Positions 1 to 9,126 of a stretch of DNA of 43,868 nucleotides are shown here, piece by piece. The notes under the pieces were generated by a model, which did no database searches, was not told the origin of the DNA, and saw only the letters and a list, made by a program, of their open reading frames with translations. Numbering within the stretch: the first letter of the stretch is position 1; each line of letters begins with the position of its first letter. Source of the DNA: Bacteroidota bacterium (GTDB taxonomy: Bacteria > Bacteroidota > Bacteroidia > Bacteroidales > JAAUTT01); NCBI GenBank assembly GCA_030706405.1, contig JAUZOO010000019.1, positions 1 through 43,868 of the forward strand, given 5' to 3'. Both the position numbers and the translations under genes were made by a program.

Positions 1-2
1 AC

Positions 3-713
3 TACGAGGAGTACGGAGTCGGAAAGCCGCTGGTACTCTTGCATGGGTTTGGCGGTTGTACACAAAACTGGTATCCCTTTACCAACAAGCTCTCAGAGCA
101 CCATCGACTGATCGTTGTGGATTTGCGTGGCCATGGGTACTCCACTAATCCGGAGAACAAGTTCACACATCGGGAAGCGGCCAGTGACGTGTTCCTCTTG
201 CTTGATAAGTTGGGAGTTGGTCACTTCTCGGCTATGGGAATGAGTTCTGGCGGGATGACGCTACTGCACATGGCGACGAGCCAACCCAAGCGCATCGACT
301 CAATGGTATTAATTAGTGTAACTTCCTATTTCCCCGATCAGGCAAGGGCCATTATGCGCAGAGCTTCGTTTGACACCATGCCCCAACAAGTGCAAGATAT
401 GTATCGGGAATGCGCAAAACGCGGTGACGAACAGATTCGTCAACTCATTACACAGTTCAACGCATTACACGAAAACTACGACGATATGAATTTTACTGCA
501 CAAAGTTTATCAACCATTACAGCTCGTACGCTCGTTGTACACGGTGATCGCGACAACTTTTTTCCTGTTGAAATTCCTGTAAGCATCTACCGTTCTATAC
601 CTGATGCCGCTTTATGGATTATTCCAGGCGGCGACCATGTTCCTATTTATGATTCCACAGTTCCATTCACTTCAACAGCCCTGCGATTTCTTGATGAGCC
701 AGACAGTAAGTAG
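3..713 (+). CDS. alpha/beta hydrolase, 5' end cut by window
   Basis: The reading frame is already open at base 3 (Tyr-Glu-Glu-Tyr-Gly...), so the true start lies outside the window; the TTG at 39 is an internal Leu, not a start. About 236 residues are present. Seen: the oxyanion-hole motif HGFGG, a nucleophile elbow GMSSGG (serine nucleophile), an acid-bearing strand VVHGDRD, and the catalytic His in PGGDHVP close to the C-terminus. This is the full Ser-Asp-His order of the alpha/beta-hydrolase fold. The family covers esterases, lipases, haloperoxidases and C-C hydrolases, and the substrate cannot be read from sequence. The gene is followed by a 326-bp gap before ffh and shows no operon partner. 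Confidence 0.85.
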   Translation, partial: YEEYGVGKPLVLLHGFGGCTQNWYPFTNKLSEHHRLIVVDLRGHGYSTNPENKFTHREAASDVFLLLDKLGVGHFSAMGMSSGGMTLLHMATSQPKRIDSMVLISVTSYFPDQARAIMRRASFDTMPQQVQDMYRECAKRGDEQIRQLITQFNALHENYDDMNFTAQSLSTITARTLVVHGDRDNFFPVEIPVSIYRSIPDAALWIIPGGDHVPIYDSTVPFTSTALRFLDEPDSK

Positions 714-1039
714 CAATCTGTGGCCCCCGATGCTCGTAGAATGCATTGATAACAAATAATACGGAGCACCGTTAGGCAAAGCATTTTTCGCTATCGCTCA
801 AGAGAACGCTAACGCTAAGTTCGCATTGTCGGACTATCTTTAGCAGCATGCGCTGCTTATTGCCGTAAGGTACATTGAATTTAAGAAACGCCGAACTGCA
901 TCGATTTACAGTTTTAGTAAACTACGGAGAACGATAGGTGCCAGCATAAATGTTATAAGTAAATAGATTTTCTCCTTTATAAAAAGCCCCGGCAGGTACG
1001 AAACTTTTTATATATTTGTCTCCCAAAAATTAACGATAC
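714..1039. other. intergenic region, 326 bp, no gene seen
   Basis: No convincing coding frame. It holds a short perfect hairpin at 842-857 (AGCAGC/GCTGCT with a 4-base loop) without a T-run, a short imperfect inverted repeat around 729-769, and a lone GTTAGGC heptamer at 771-777. The last 30 bases contain the likely ffh promoter. I see no RNA gene. Confidence 0.5.
1011..1018 (+). promoter_or_regulatory. candidate Bacteroidota -7 box for ffh
   Basis: TATATTTG matches the TAnnTTTG -7 consensus of Bacteroidota and ends 21 bases before the ffh ATG. No TTG -33 element is found at the usual 19-21 base spacing, so only half of the promoter is supported. Confidence 0.4.
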
Positions 1040-2368
1040 ATGTTTGAGAATTTAAGCGACAAGTTAGACCGGGCGTTTAAGCTTTTAAAAGGGCAGGGAA
1101 AGATTACCGAAGTAAACGTTGCCGAAACCCTCAAGGACGTGCGTAAAGCGCTCCTCGATGCCGACGTAAACTTTAAAATAGCCAAAACCTTTACCGATAC
1201 GGTAAAACAAAAGGCCATGGGGATGAACGTGCTTACCGCCGTTAAACCCAGCGAAATGATGGTGAAGATTGTTCACGACGAACTTACCGAGTTGATGGGT
1301 GGGGAGTCGCAGGACATCGACCTTAAAGGTTCGCCCACGGTAATCCTTATTGCAGGACTTCAGGGTTCGGGTAAAACAACCTTTTCCGGAAAACTGGCAA
1401 GCTTGCTTAAAACCAAACGTGGACGCAGCGTGTTGCTTACTGCCTGCGACGTTTATCGTCCGGCTGCTATTGAACAGTTAAAAGTTCTCGGAACGCAGGT
1501 GGATGTTCCGGTTTATACTGAAGAAGGTAGCAAGGATCCCGTAAAGATTGCACGCGAAGCCATTAATTTTGCAAAACTCCGCGGATATAATACCGTCATT
1601 ATCGATACGGCAGGTCGTTTGGCCGTCGATCAGGAGATGATGAACGAGATTGCCCGCATCAAAGATGCCGTTAAACCGCAGGAAATCCTTTTCGTGGTTG
1701 ACTCCATGACTGGTCAGGATGCCGTAAATACAGCCAAAGAATTTAACGACCGTCTCGACTTTGACGGCGTGGTACTTACCAAACTCGATGGTGATACCCG
1801 AGGTGGTGCAGCCCTTTCTATTCGTTCGGTAGTAAACAAACCCATTAAGTTTGTGAGCTCTGGCGAAAAAATGGATGCGCTCGACATCTTCCACCCCAGC
1901 CGTATGGCCGATCGTATCCTCGGTATGGGCGACATCGTTTCGCTTGTTGAAAAAGCCCAGGAGCAGTTCGATGCCGAAGAAGCCCGCAAACTTCAGAAGA
2001 AGATCGCCAAAGATCAGTTTAACTTCGACGACTTTCTTAACCAGATACAACAGATCAAAAAGATGGGTAATCTTAAGGATCTGGCCAGCATGATCCCCGG
2101 CGTAGGCAAGGCCATCCGCGACATGGATTTCGACGATGATGCCTTTAAAGGTATCGAAGCCATTATCCGTTCCATGACTCCTGCTGAACGTAACGATCCG
2201 ACATTGCTGAACGGTAGTCGCCGTAAACGTATTGCCATTGGTTCGGGAACGAATATACAGGAAGTAAACCGTCTCATCAAGCAATTTGAGGAAACCCGTA
2301 AAATGATGAAGATGATGGCCACCGGAAAGAACCTGACCCGTATGATGGGTAATATGCAACCACGATAA
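1040..2368 (+). CDS. ffh: signal recognition particle protein Ffh (SRP54)
   Basis: GTPase subunit of the signal recognition particle. It binds 4.5S RNA and the signal sequences of nascent inner-membrane proteins and docks with FtsY. The 442 residues fit the family length. N domain helices occupy roughly residues 1-90. The G domain follows, with P-loop GLQGSGKTT, the DTAGR motif, and TKLDGDTRGG. The M domain covers the last ~130 residues and is methionine-rich (MMKMMATGKN near the end), with the RNA-binding helix-turn-helix around GSRRKRIAIGSGT. ATG start at 1040. It stands alone between a hydrolase and folD; the 69-bp gap to folD allows co-transcription. Confidence 0.98.
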   Translation: MFENLSDKLDRAFKLLKGQGKITEVNVAETLKDVRKALLDADVNFKIAKTFTDTVKQKAMGMNVLTAVKPSEMMVKIVHDELTELMGGESQDIDLKGSPTVILIAGLQGSGKTTFSGKLASLLKTKRGRSVLLTACDVYRPAAIEQLKVLGTQVDVPVYTEEGSKDPVKIAREAINFAKLRGYNTVIIDTAGRLAVDQEMMNEIARIKDAVKPQEILFVVDSMTGQDAVNTAKEFNDRLDFDGVVLTKLDGDTRGGAALSIRSVVNKPIKFVSSGEKMDALDIFHPSRMADRILGMGDIVSLVEKAQEQFDAEEARKLQKKIAKDQFNFDDFLNQIQQIKKMGNLKDLASMIPGVGKAIRDMDFDDDAFKGIEAIIRSMTPAERNDPTLLNGSRRKRIAIGSGTNIQEVNRLIKQFEETRKMMKMMATGKNLTRMMGNMQPR

Positions 2369-2437
2369 ATTAGTTTGTTACAGGTTTGAGGATGTAATCT
2401 GTTGTAACCAGTAATTTGTAAAAAGTAATTATAAGAT

Positions 2438-3319
2438 ATGCAACTTATTGACGGAAAAATAATCTCAGAGCAAATTAAAGCTGAGATCGCCAAAGAAGTA
2501 GAAGAAATTGTAAAAAAAGGAGGTAAGAAACCTCACCTGGCGGCCATTTTGGTTGGAAACGACGGAGCCAGCGAAACCTATGTTGCTCATAAAGTTAAAG
2601 ATTGTGCGCAAGTTGGGTTTACTTCCACATTGTTGAGGTTCGATAATTCTATTTCGGAAGAAGAACTCATCAACGAAATTAAAAAGGTAAATGCTAATCC
2701 CGATATCGACGGATTGATTGTACAGCTGCCGGTTCCCAAACATATCTCTGATAACAAAATTATTGAAGCCATCGATCCTGCCAAGGATGTTGACGGTTTT
2801 CACCCCATCAACGTAGGTCGTATGGTCATTGGCCTCCCGGCATACGTGTCGGCAACACCTGCAGGTATAATTGAGTTGTTACGCCGTTATAAGGTGCCAA
2901 CTGCCGGTAAAAATTGTGTAGTTATTGGCCGCAGTAATATTGTGGGCAAACCTATCAGCAACCTGCTTATACAGAAAGCTGATGTTGGCGACGCTACAGT
3001 TACCATTTGCCACAGCCGCACCGAAAACCTGAAAGAGGTTTGCAGCAAGGCAGACATTATCATTGCAGCATTGGGACGTGCCGAGTTTGTGACTGCCGAT
3101 ATGGTGAAGGAAGGCGCTGTTGTTATCGACGTGGGAATTACCCGTGTTGAATCCCAAACCACCAAGTCTGGCTTTAAACTCATTGGCGACGTTAAATTTG
3201 ACGAAGTAGCCCCTAAGTGTAGCTTTATAACTCCCGTACCCGGTGGTGTAGGCCCCATGACGAGGGTTGCGCTGTTGCAGAATACCTTGTTGGCTTCCAA
3301 AAAAGTAATTTATAAGTAG
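2438..3319 (+). CDS. folD: bifunctional methylene-THF dehydrogenase/cyclohydrolase FolD
   Basis: Cytosolic enzyme that interconverts 5,10-methylene-, methenyl- and 10-formyl-tetrahydrofolate with NADP. It supplies one-carbon units for purine and formyl-Met synthesis. The 293 residues match the family. Seen: the substrate-site motif [10 protein letters not shown] (Tyr and catalytic Lys) at about residues 48-57, the signature [18 protein letters not shown], the Rossmann motif [12 protein letters not shown], and the C-terminal [14 protein letters not shown] start 2438. It is terminated by the very strong hairpin at 3332-3380. Confidence 0.98.
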   Translation: MQLIDGKIISEQIKAEIAKEVEEIVKKGGKKPHLAAILVGNDGASETYVAHKVKDCAQVGFTSTLLRFDNSISEEELINEIKKVNANPDIDGLIVQLPVPKHISDNKIIEAIDPAKDVDGFHPINVGRMVIGLPAYVSATPAGIIELLRRYKVPTAGKNCVVIGRSNIVGKPISNLLIQKADVGDATVTICHSRTENLKEVCSKADIIIAALGRAEFVTADMVKEGAVVIDVGITRVESQTTKSGFKLIGDVKFDEVAPKCSFITPVPGGVGPMTRVALLQNTLLASKKVIYK

Positions 3320-3331
3320 AATACTACTTCT

Positions 3332-3380
3332 GTATAAAACAAGAAAAGCACTCCCAACGAGTGCTTTTCTTGTTTTATAC
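3332..3380. terminator. bidirectional intrinsic terminator, 22-bp perfect stem
   Basis: GTATAAAACAAG...GCACTC (3332-3353) and its exact reverse complement (3359-3380) are separated by a 5-base loop. It lies between convergent folD (+) and the C_GCAxxG_C_C gene (-). A/T tracts on both arms allow it to stop transcription in either direction. Confidence 0.85.
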
Positions 3381-3401
3381 GGTTTTTGTTTACGTAATTA
3401 G

Positions 3402-3848
3402 TTACTTTCCCAACGTCAATTGGGCAATTTCAACAGCATCTTTCACATATCGGGCGCAATGGGTACGGAATAAATCGAGCTCATTGATGCGGGCTAAGCC
3501 TTCGGGTGTGGACATGTCTTCGCCGTTAAGCAGTTCTTTACAGCAAACGGTGCCATGTTGCTTTATAAAATCGGCGATAAACAGGCGGGCTTTGTCATAA
3601 GCGATTGTCTTTTGTTCTGCTGGCTCATTTTCGCCCCTGCCATATTTAAGCCCAAGGGCCATTAATGCTCCGGTCACTGCCCCGCAGGTTTCCTGGCGGT
3701 AAGCGATACCGGCTCCAAAAGGAGTTGCTATTTTGAGGCATGCATCTTTACTTAACCCTAAATCGTCTGCAAAGACTGAAAAAACTGATTGTGCGCAATT
3801 GTAGTTGTTTTTAAATAACTCAATAGCTTGTTCTGATTTTATGCTCAT
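3402..3848 (-). CDS. C_GCAxxG_C_C family protein (putative redox protein)
   Basis: 148 residues with the family's spaced cysteine pattern: NCAQ near the N-terminus, DACLK, the core ETCGAVTGA (the GCAxxG-type motif, here CGAVTG), a CC pair in TVCCKEL, and THCARYV. The family occurs in anaerobes; the conserved cysteines suggest metal or redox chemistry, but no reaction is firmly established. No signal peptide, so it is cytosolic. It is the last gene of a minus-strand group after the GNAT (46-bp gap) and MFS genes, so co-expression is likely. Start chosen at the ATG at 3848. Confidence 0.85.
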   Translation of the reverse strand: MSIKSEQAIELFKNNYNCAQSVFSVFADDLGLSKDACLKIATPFGAGIAYRQETCGAVTGALMALGLKYGRGENEPAEQKTIAYDKARLFIADFIKQHGTVCCKELLNGEDMSTPEGLARINELDLFRTHCARYVKDAVEIAQLTLGK

Positions 3849-3894
3849 CGTATGGATTTTAATAACATTTCAGTATTGAAATTTCTGTTAGAGG

Positions 3895-4425
3895 CTATTC
3901 AAAGAATTCCTTTGGATAAATCACCTCGCCACTTACTCCTTTTAAGCCGTTTTTGACTAACTCAATGGCCATAGCATTCTCATCGGGTACATCAAAAGGT
4001 AGGGAAATTCCAAAGAAGCTGGCATTTTTATAGCCAAAGCGCGGATAATATTCATTATGTCCTAAAAGTATTACTGATTTATAGCCTAAGAATGCAGCTT
4101 TTTTATGTCCTTCTTTGATGAGTTTTGTACCAATACCCTGCTTTTGAAAACCGGGTTTAACGGCAACCGGTGCCAGTGCCAGTGACGGGTGTAATCCTGT
4201 TTTGTTTTTAATGGTTATCCTGCTTAGAAGGAGGTATCCTGCAATTTCTTTTTCTATCTCGGCAACAATGGACAATTCAGGGACAAAAGTGTCCGATTTA
4301 CGGAGCTTTTCTACCAGATATTGTTCCCGATGATCGCTAAAAGGTTCATTACAAAATGCCTGTTCGATCAGGTTAAACACCTGAAGGTAATCATTCTTAG
4401 TTTCCTGACGGATGATAAGGTTCAT
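3895..4425 (-). CDS. GNAT family N-acetyltransferase (YhbS-like)
   Basis: 176 residues with a GNAT fold. The acetyl-CoA pyrophosphate-binding motif A reads VKPGFQKQGIGTKLI (Q-x-x-G-x-G), preceded by strand LALAPVAV. The Phe-Gly-Tyr segment YPRFGYKNA and a C-terminal extension resemble YhbS-type acetyltransferases. The acceptor is unknown. It lies 57 bp downstream of an MFS exporter on the same strand, so the pair could act together on a small toxic compound; this is inference from context only. Confidence 0.85.
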   Translation of the reverse strand: MNLIIRQETKNDYLQVFNLIEQAFCNEPFSDHREQYLVEKLRKSDTFVPELSIVAEIEKEIAGYLLLSRITIKNKTGLHPSLALAPVAVKPGFQKQGIGTKLIKEGHKKAAFLGYKSVILLGHNEYYPRFGYKNASFFGISLPFDVPDENAMAIELVKNGLKGVSGEVIYPKEFFE

Positions 4426-4482
4426 AAAACTGAATTAGTGAAAAATATTTTAGCTTTTAAGTGTTGTGTAATAACGTTGTTT

Positions 4483-5769
4483 TTAAGCTAAAATTTCTTC
4501 TTCTACTTCAGTTTTAACATTTTTTAAATTATGAGGTTCTGCAACAGGCTGTGCTTTATGCTTTAATGACGAAAGCGTGCCTTTGGCCAGTAAGGCGCTG
4601 GTAACTACCAGCAGAGCGCCCATCATAAATGGAGCACCGGGAAAATATACTGGAGCATGTTTCCCGGTAAAGTATGAAAATAAGCCGGTCATCAATATAG
4701 GACCAATGATTGAGGTAACACTCATCAGACTGGTGAGTGCTCCCTGCAACTCGCCTTGTTCGTTGGCAGGGACTTCATTAGAGATTATTCCCTGAACGGC
4801 AGGGTTGGCGATGCCTCCTAAGCTGAAAGGAATCATAATCGGAAATAACATCCAGCCTTGCGGGGCAAAAGCAATCATCACCAATCCTATGCAATAAAAT
4901 GCAAGTCCAACGTAAATGGATTTAACCGGACCAAGCCACGGGTTCACAATGCGTACAAGTCCTCCCTGAACTACAGCCATGAGCAGACCTACCAAGCCGA
5001 GTGAATACCCTACCAGCGCCTCATTCCAGTGGAAAGCTTCCATTGTAAAAAATGTCCAGGTGCTTTGGGTAGCAAAACCTGCGATGTAAACGCAAATCAG
5101 CGAAGCAATCATCCCGGTAATAACAGGGTATTTACGAAGTTGAAGGAGCGACCCCACGGGGTTGGCTCGTTTAATGTCGAATCTTCGTCGATTACGTTTG
5201 TGCAGCGATTCGGGCAGCACGAAATATCCGTACATCCAGTTGATAAAGGTAAGCGCGGCAGCTACAAAAAATGGCACGCGAAGTCCGTATTGACTTAAAA
5301 TGCCTCCCATTACCGGTCCGATGATAAACCCAAGGCCAAAAGCAGCACCAATGAGGCCAAAGTTTTGCGCCCTTTTTTCGGGAGTACTGATGTCGGCAAT
5401 GTATGCTGAGGCCGTAGTAAAACTGGCTCCCATGATACCGGCCAGTAACCGGCCTACAAACAGCCATCCGATGGTTGGCGCAAATGCGATGATAAGGTAA
5501 TTAATTCCAAATCCGAACAGAGAGGTTAAAAGTACAGGCCTGCGTCCATAGCGGTCGCTTAAACTGCCAAGTACTGGCGAGAACAAAAATTGCATGATTG
5601 AGAAGGAGAACATCAGCCATCCGCTGTACAGGGAGGCATTGCTCAGCCCGCTTCCAATTAACTGACTGATAAATTTAGGTACGATTGGAATGATGATTCC
5701 AAATCCCATTACATCAAGCAAAAGAGTAACAAAGATAAACCCTAGTGCTGGTTTTCGAGTATTAGACAT
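4483..5769 (-). CDS. TetA-like MFS drug efflux transporter
   Basis: 428-residue inner-membrane major facilitator of the 12-helix DHA1 type. Seen: MFS motif [15 protein letters not shown], in the loop after TM2; the motif-C-like region in TM5 ([14 protein letters not shown]); and a charged central loop (LHKRNRRRF) between the two six-helix halves. The pattern matches TCR/Tet proton antiporters, but substrate (tetracycline or another drug or sugar) cannot be read from sequence. It has a good promoter just upstream and probably heads a three-gene unit with the GNAT and C_GCAxxG_C_C genes. Confidence 0.85.
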   Translation of the reverse strand: MSNTRKPALGFIFVTLLLDVMGFGIIIPIVPKFISQLIGSGLSNASLYSGWLMFSFSIMQFLFSPVLGSLSDRYGRRPVLLTSLFGFGINYLIIAFAPTIGWLFVGRLLAGIMGASFTTASAYIADISTPEKRAQNFGLIGAAFGLGFIIGPVMGGILSQYGLRVPFFVAAALTFINWMYGYFVLPESLHKRNRRRFDIKRANPVGSLLQLRKYPVITGMIASLICVYIAGFATQSTWTFFTMEAFHWNEALVGYSLGLVGLLMAVVQGGLVRIVNPWLGPVKSIYVGLAFYCIGLVMIAFAPQGWMLFPIMIPFSLGGIANPAVQGIISNEVPANEQGELQGALTSLMSVTSIIGPILMTGLFSYFTGKHAPVYFPGAPFMMGALLVVTSALLAKGTLSSLKHKAQPVAEPHNLKNVKTEVEEEILA

Positions 5770-5795
5770 AAACTTATAAAGTTTGAATTAGAGGC

Positions 5796-5826
5796 CGAAG
5801 ATAGAGCTTGACAGGTTATTGTTCAA
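5796..5826 (-). promoter_or_regulatory. Bacteroidota-type promoter for the MFS gene
   Basis: On the minus strand, TTG (5824-5826) is followed by exactly 20 bases and then TATCTTCG (5796-5803), close to TAnnTTTG. It ends 27 bases before the start codon at 5769. Confidence 0.6.
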
Positions 5827-5895
5827 AATATAATCGGCGAATGGTCTTTTTATAGGGATGAATTGTCGGTTTATTGGGTAGGAAGTGGGATTGGA

Positions 5896-5933
5896 ATCGA
5901 CTCCGGGAAATGTAACATTTCACCGGAGTCGAT
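5896..5933 (-). terminator. hairpin terminator after the hybrid kinase gene
   Basis: ATCGACTCCGG / CCGGAGTCGAT form a perfect 11-bp stem, with a second inner stem (GAAATGT..ACATTTC). It lies 16 bases past the stop of the kinase gene on the minus strand. The following T-run is weak. Confidence 0.6.
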
Positions 5934-5949
5934 AGCTTTTTAATATTTA

Positions 5950-8859
5950 TTAATTAAGATAGCGTTTAACCATTGATAATACTTGCTCCGATCTCGCCGG
6001 TTTAGCGATATAATCGTTGCAGCCTGCATTAATACAGGCAAGTTGATCGGCAGAAGAATCATAAGCGGTTTGGGCTATAATGATGACGTCTGAATTTTCC
6101 TGTCTAATTTTTTGGGTCAAAATTAATCCATTGGTGTCGGGTAAACGAATATCCATAAGTATAAGTTTGATAGAAGGTACCGTATGAAAAATTTCGAGCG
6201 TTTGAAAGCCGTCATAAGCATGTAAAATATCGAAGCCGGAAGCAGAAAGGATTATTTTTAAATATTCGGCATTGGATGGGTCATCTTCTACAACAAGTAT
6301 AGTTTGGGGAATATCGATAGGTTTAATATCCGAAGGAGCGGTTTTATTGTTTGGCAATATTGTTGGAAGAGTTGTTGGCAATGAAAACCAAAAGGTAGAG
6401 CCTTCGTTAACTTTAGAATCGAGTCCAATTCTGCCGTTCAGTAATGTTACTAAACCTTTTGCAATGGAAAGTCCTAAGCCGGTACCTTCGTACAAACGAG
6501 TGGTTAAAGCCTCGTCAGCCTGACGGAAATGGTTAAATATCAGTTGTTGTTTTTCGACAGGTACTCCAATGCCGGTGTCTCGCACATAGAAGATAAGCTC
6601 ATGTTCGGTTTCTGCTTTACACCCAAATTCAATGCTCCCTTTATGGGTAAATTTTATGGCATTGTCGATAAGGTTGCAAAGTATTTGGGTTAGTCGTTTT
6701 TTATCTGATTTTATGGAAGGTTGAGCAAGGCTGTCGTCTATTTTCAGGTTTAGGGTAATCCCGTGTTTTGTTTTGTTATCTTGGAGTTTCTGGTTGTATT
6801 CTTCGTAAATATTGTCTAATAATTCCGGGAGGTGGACGTCGGATTCGACCATCTTCATTTGCCCTACTTCTATTTTTGAAATATCTAGAATGTTTTCGAT
6901 AATCTGCAACAGATCATAGGTTCGTTGTTTAATAATTGAAATAAACTGTTTTTTTTGAGTGTCGGTCAGTTCCGTTTCGCATAATAAATCGGAAAACCCA
7001 ATGATAGCATTCATGGGGGTTCGGATCTCATGCGACATGTTGTTTAGAAAAGCTGTTTTGAGCCGGTCGCTTTCTTCGGCTTTTTCCTTGGCTAATAGTA
7101 GTTCATTTTGAGTTTGCTCCTGAAGTGAGGTGTCTAAAATGAAACCGGTAAATCGTAAAGGAATTTTGCTGGCATTAAAATATACTTTACCTTTTGATTT
7201 GCAGTTTTTGGTTTTGCCCGAAGGTGTAATTATCCGTAAATCGAAATCCAGTAAGTTTCCAGTTTCGATGCAGTTGAAGAATGTTTTCTGATAAGCCTCC
7301 CTGTCGTCGGGATGAATAAATAGGGCATTGGCCTCCACGCTTGGAGTATAATAGTCCGATTCCAATTCAAAAATGCGATAAACTTCGTCGGACCACCAAA
7401 CGGTGTTGGATTGAATGTCCCATTCCCAACTTCCTATTTTGGCAATCTTTTCGGTTTCTTTTAATTTATGGAGTATGTATGACTTTAATTGTTCACTTTC
7501 TTCGGCTCTCTCTTTGGCTGTCAGTAAGTCCTGATTTATGGCCTGGATGCGGTTGTTGCTTTCGTTAAGTTCTTCGTTTAAAGCCAGGTATTCTTCGTTC
7601 TGTTGCAGAAGGGCTAATTGGGCGTCACATATAGCTTCTTCGGCTTTTTTGCGTTTGGTAATATCGGTATGAGTACCGGTCATTCGCAAGGGAGAGCCAT
7701 CCTTATCACGGGTTACAACTTTACCTCGGGTAAGCACCCATTTCCATTGCCCGGATTTCATTTGTAACCTTTGTTCGATTTCGAAGATTTTGTTTTCTCC
7801 GTTAATATGAGCCTGCAGCCTTTGGTTAGTTTCGGGTAAGTCGTCGGGATGAACCAGATCCGACCATATTTTAATAATTTCACTCAGTTCATCGGGGCTG
7901 TAACCAAGTATTTCACATCCTCGCGGACTGAGGTACACCTCTCCGGTCTTCATTTTTACATCCCATAGGCCATCGTTAGAGCCTTCTAAGGCAAATCGGA
8001 GTTGCTGTTTACTATCTTCCAGTTCCAGTTCGGTCCGTTTTTGTTCGGTTATATCCTGAAATATACCTTCTACCTTAGCTACTTTATTATTTTTGATAAC
8101 CGGCAGCCCAATGGTTCGTACCCATTTGTGTTCATTATCTTCCGAAATTAATTCCAGTTCTAAATCGTAGGGGAGAGCCTGCTCAATGGCTTCTTTTATT
8201 GCAGTTTCAAGTTTAAGTCGAGAGTTGGGTGTGTAAAAGCGTAATCCTAATTCAACATTAGTTTCTATTTTGGGATCGAGACCGTGTATGCGGGCAACTT
8301 CGTCGGTCCATGTGCCTTTATGGGTTTGCGCATTAAATTCCCAACCTCCTATTTTGGCCATTTGACTGGTCATTTTAAGTAGTTCATCCTTATGCTTCAA
8401 TGCTTTATCGGCTTTTTTACGGTCGGTAATATCCCATATAAGTCCGTTTATTTTGGAAGGATTACCATCTGAGTCGCACACCAGTTTGCCACGGGCGGTA
8501 ATGTAGTGTAAGCTGTTATCGGGCCAGATTACGCGATATTCCGGCTCATAAATTGTATTGGAGTCTATCGCATTTTTTAGAGCTTCTTTTAAAAGCTCCC
8601 GGTCGTCGGGATATACAATGTTGTAGAATTCATCAGCAGTTCCATTAAACATTTTTGGATTAATACCCAGAAGCTGGCAGGTTTGCTCATCAAAATATCG
8701 TTTATTTTCTTTAATGTCCCATAGCCAGGTACTCATTCCGGCCGACTTTAATGCCAGTTCGAGGAAGGGATACGTTTCGTTAAATGTTTCTTGAACATAT
8801 GAAAAGCTCTTTTTTGCTTTATTCAATAGGTCTTTGTCGTTGGATTTTTGAGGGCTCAT
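5950..8859 (-). CDS. PAS-rich hybrid histidine kinase with C-terminal receiver
   Basis: 969 residues with no signal peptide or obvious transmembrane helix, so probably a cytosolic sensor. Four PAS/PAC units are visible at about 35-150, 165-275, 285-405 and 470-580, each with a WDI-type strand and three ending in a DIT-(x)n-K/R linker. A coiled coil sits at about 405-465. HisKA has the H-box NNMSHEIRTP with phospho-acceptor His at ~610. The HATPase domain shows N-box NLIDNAIKF, G1 DTGIGVP and G2 GTGLGLSIAKG. The receiver (from ~840) has VVEDD, phospho-acceptor Asp in LMDIRLP, and the switch Lys in YIAKPAR. No response regulator or HPt gene is adjacent, so its output partner is elsewhere. PAS ligands are unknown. 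Confidence 0.95.
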   Translation of the reverse strand: MSPQKSNDKDLLNKAKKSFSYVQETFNETYPFLELALKSAGMSTWLWDIKENKRYFDEQTCQLLGINPKMFNGTADEFYNIVYPDDRELLKEALKNAIDSNTIYEPEYRVIWPDNSLHYITARGKLVCDSDGNPSKINGLIWDITDRKKADKALKHKDELLKMTSQMAKIGGWEFNAQTHKGTWTDEVARIHGLDPKIETNVELGLRFYTPNSRLKLETAIKEAIEQALPYDLELELISEDNEHKWVRTIGLPVIKNNKVAKVEGIFQDITEQKRTELELEDSKQQLRFALEGSNDGLWDVKMKTGEVYLSPRGCEILGYSPDELSEIIKIWSDLVHPDDLPETNQRLQAHINGENKIFEIEQRLQMKSGQWKWVLTRGKVVTRDKDGSPLRMTGTHTDITKRKKAEEAICDAQLALLQQNEEYLALNEELNESNNRIQAINQDLLTAKERAEESEQLKSYILHKLKETEKIAKIGSWEWDIQSNTVWWSDEVYRIFELESDYYTPSVEANALFIHPDDREAYQKTFFNCIETGNLLDFDLRIITPSGKTKNCKSKGKVYFNASKIPLRFTGFILDTSLQEQTQNELLLAKEKAEESDRLKTAFLNNMSHEIRTPMNAIIGFSDLLCETELTDTQKKQFISIIKQRTYDLLQIIENILDISKIEVGQMKMVESDVHLPELLDNIYEEYNQKLQDNKTKHGITLNLKIDDSLAQPSIKSDKKRLTQILCNLIDNAIKFTHKGSIEFGCKAETEHELIFYVRDTGIGVPVEKQQLIFNHFRQADEALTTRLYEGTGLGLSIAKGLVTLLNGRIGLDSKVNEGSTFWFSLPTTLPTILPNNKTAPSDIKPIDIPQTILVVEDDPSNAEYLKIILSASGFDILHAYDGFQTLEIFHTVPSIKLILMDIRLPDTNGLILTQKIRQENSDVIIIAQTAYDSSADQLACINAGCNDYIAKPARSEQVLSMVKRYLN

Positions 8860-9126
8860 AGTCGGTATGGTAAGAAGGCTAGGGAAATTTATAGGGTTTG
8901 ATTAATGTTAATTTTTTATAAAATACAGTTTTAAAAAGTAGTTGATAAGGCTTGATTTTTTTAGTAATTACGGTGTATAGGGACTTAGGGTTTCATTGTT
9001 ACTGGTTAAGGTAGCAAAATCTTTCGATTTGTTAAAAATGGTTAATAACTTTCCTTAGTGGGTGGGTAATTAAATTTGTACTGGCTTAAATAATTAGTAA
9101 TTTTACAGCGTAACAAAAGATTGAAA

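Noticed and set aside
771-777. GTTAGGC heptamer resembling an attC R' core, near an imperfect inverted repeat
   Set aside because: The heptamer matches GTTRRRY, but no RYYYAAC partner is present on the other arm and the neighbour genes are housekeeping. It is likely chance.
1478-2359. 293-codon minus-strand frame opposite ffh
   Set aside because: It is a shadow of the strongly conserved ffh coding sequence, with a composition dominated by His/Phe typical of antisense frames.
9121-9126. TTG start for the TPR protein
   Set aside because: The ATG at 9127 is only two codons inside and is the more usual start; the extra two codons have no support.
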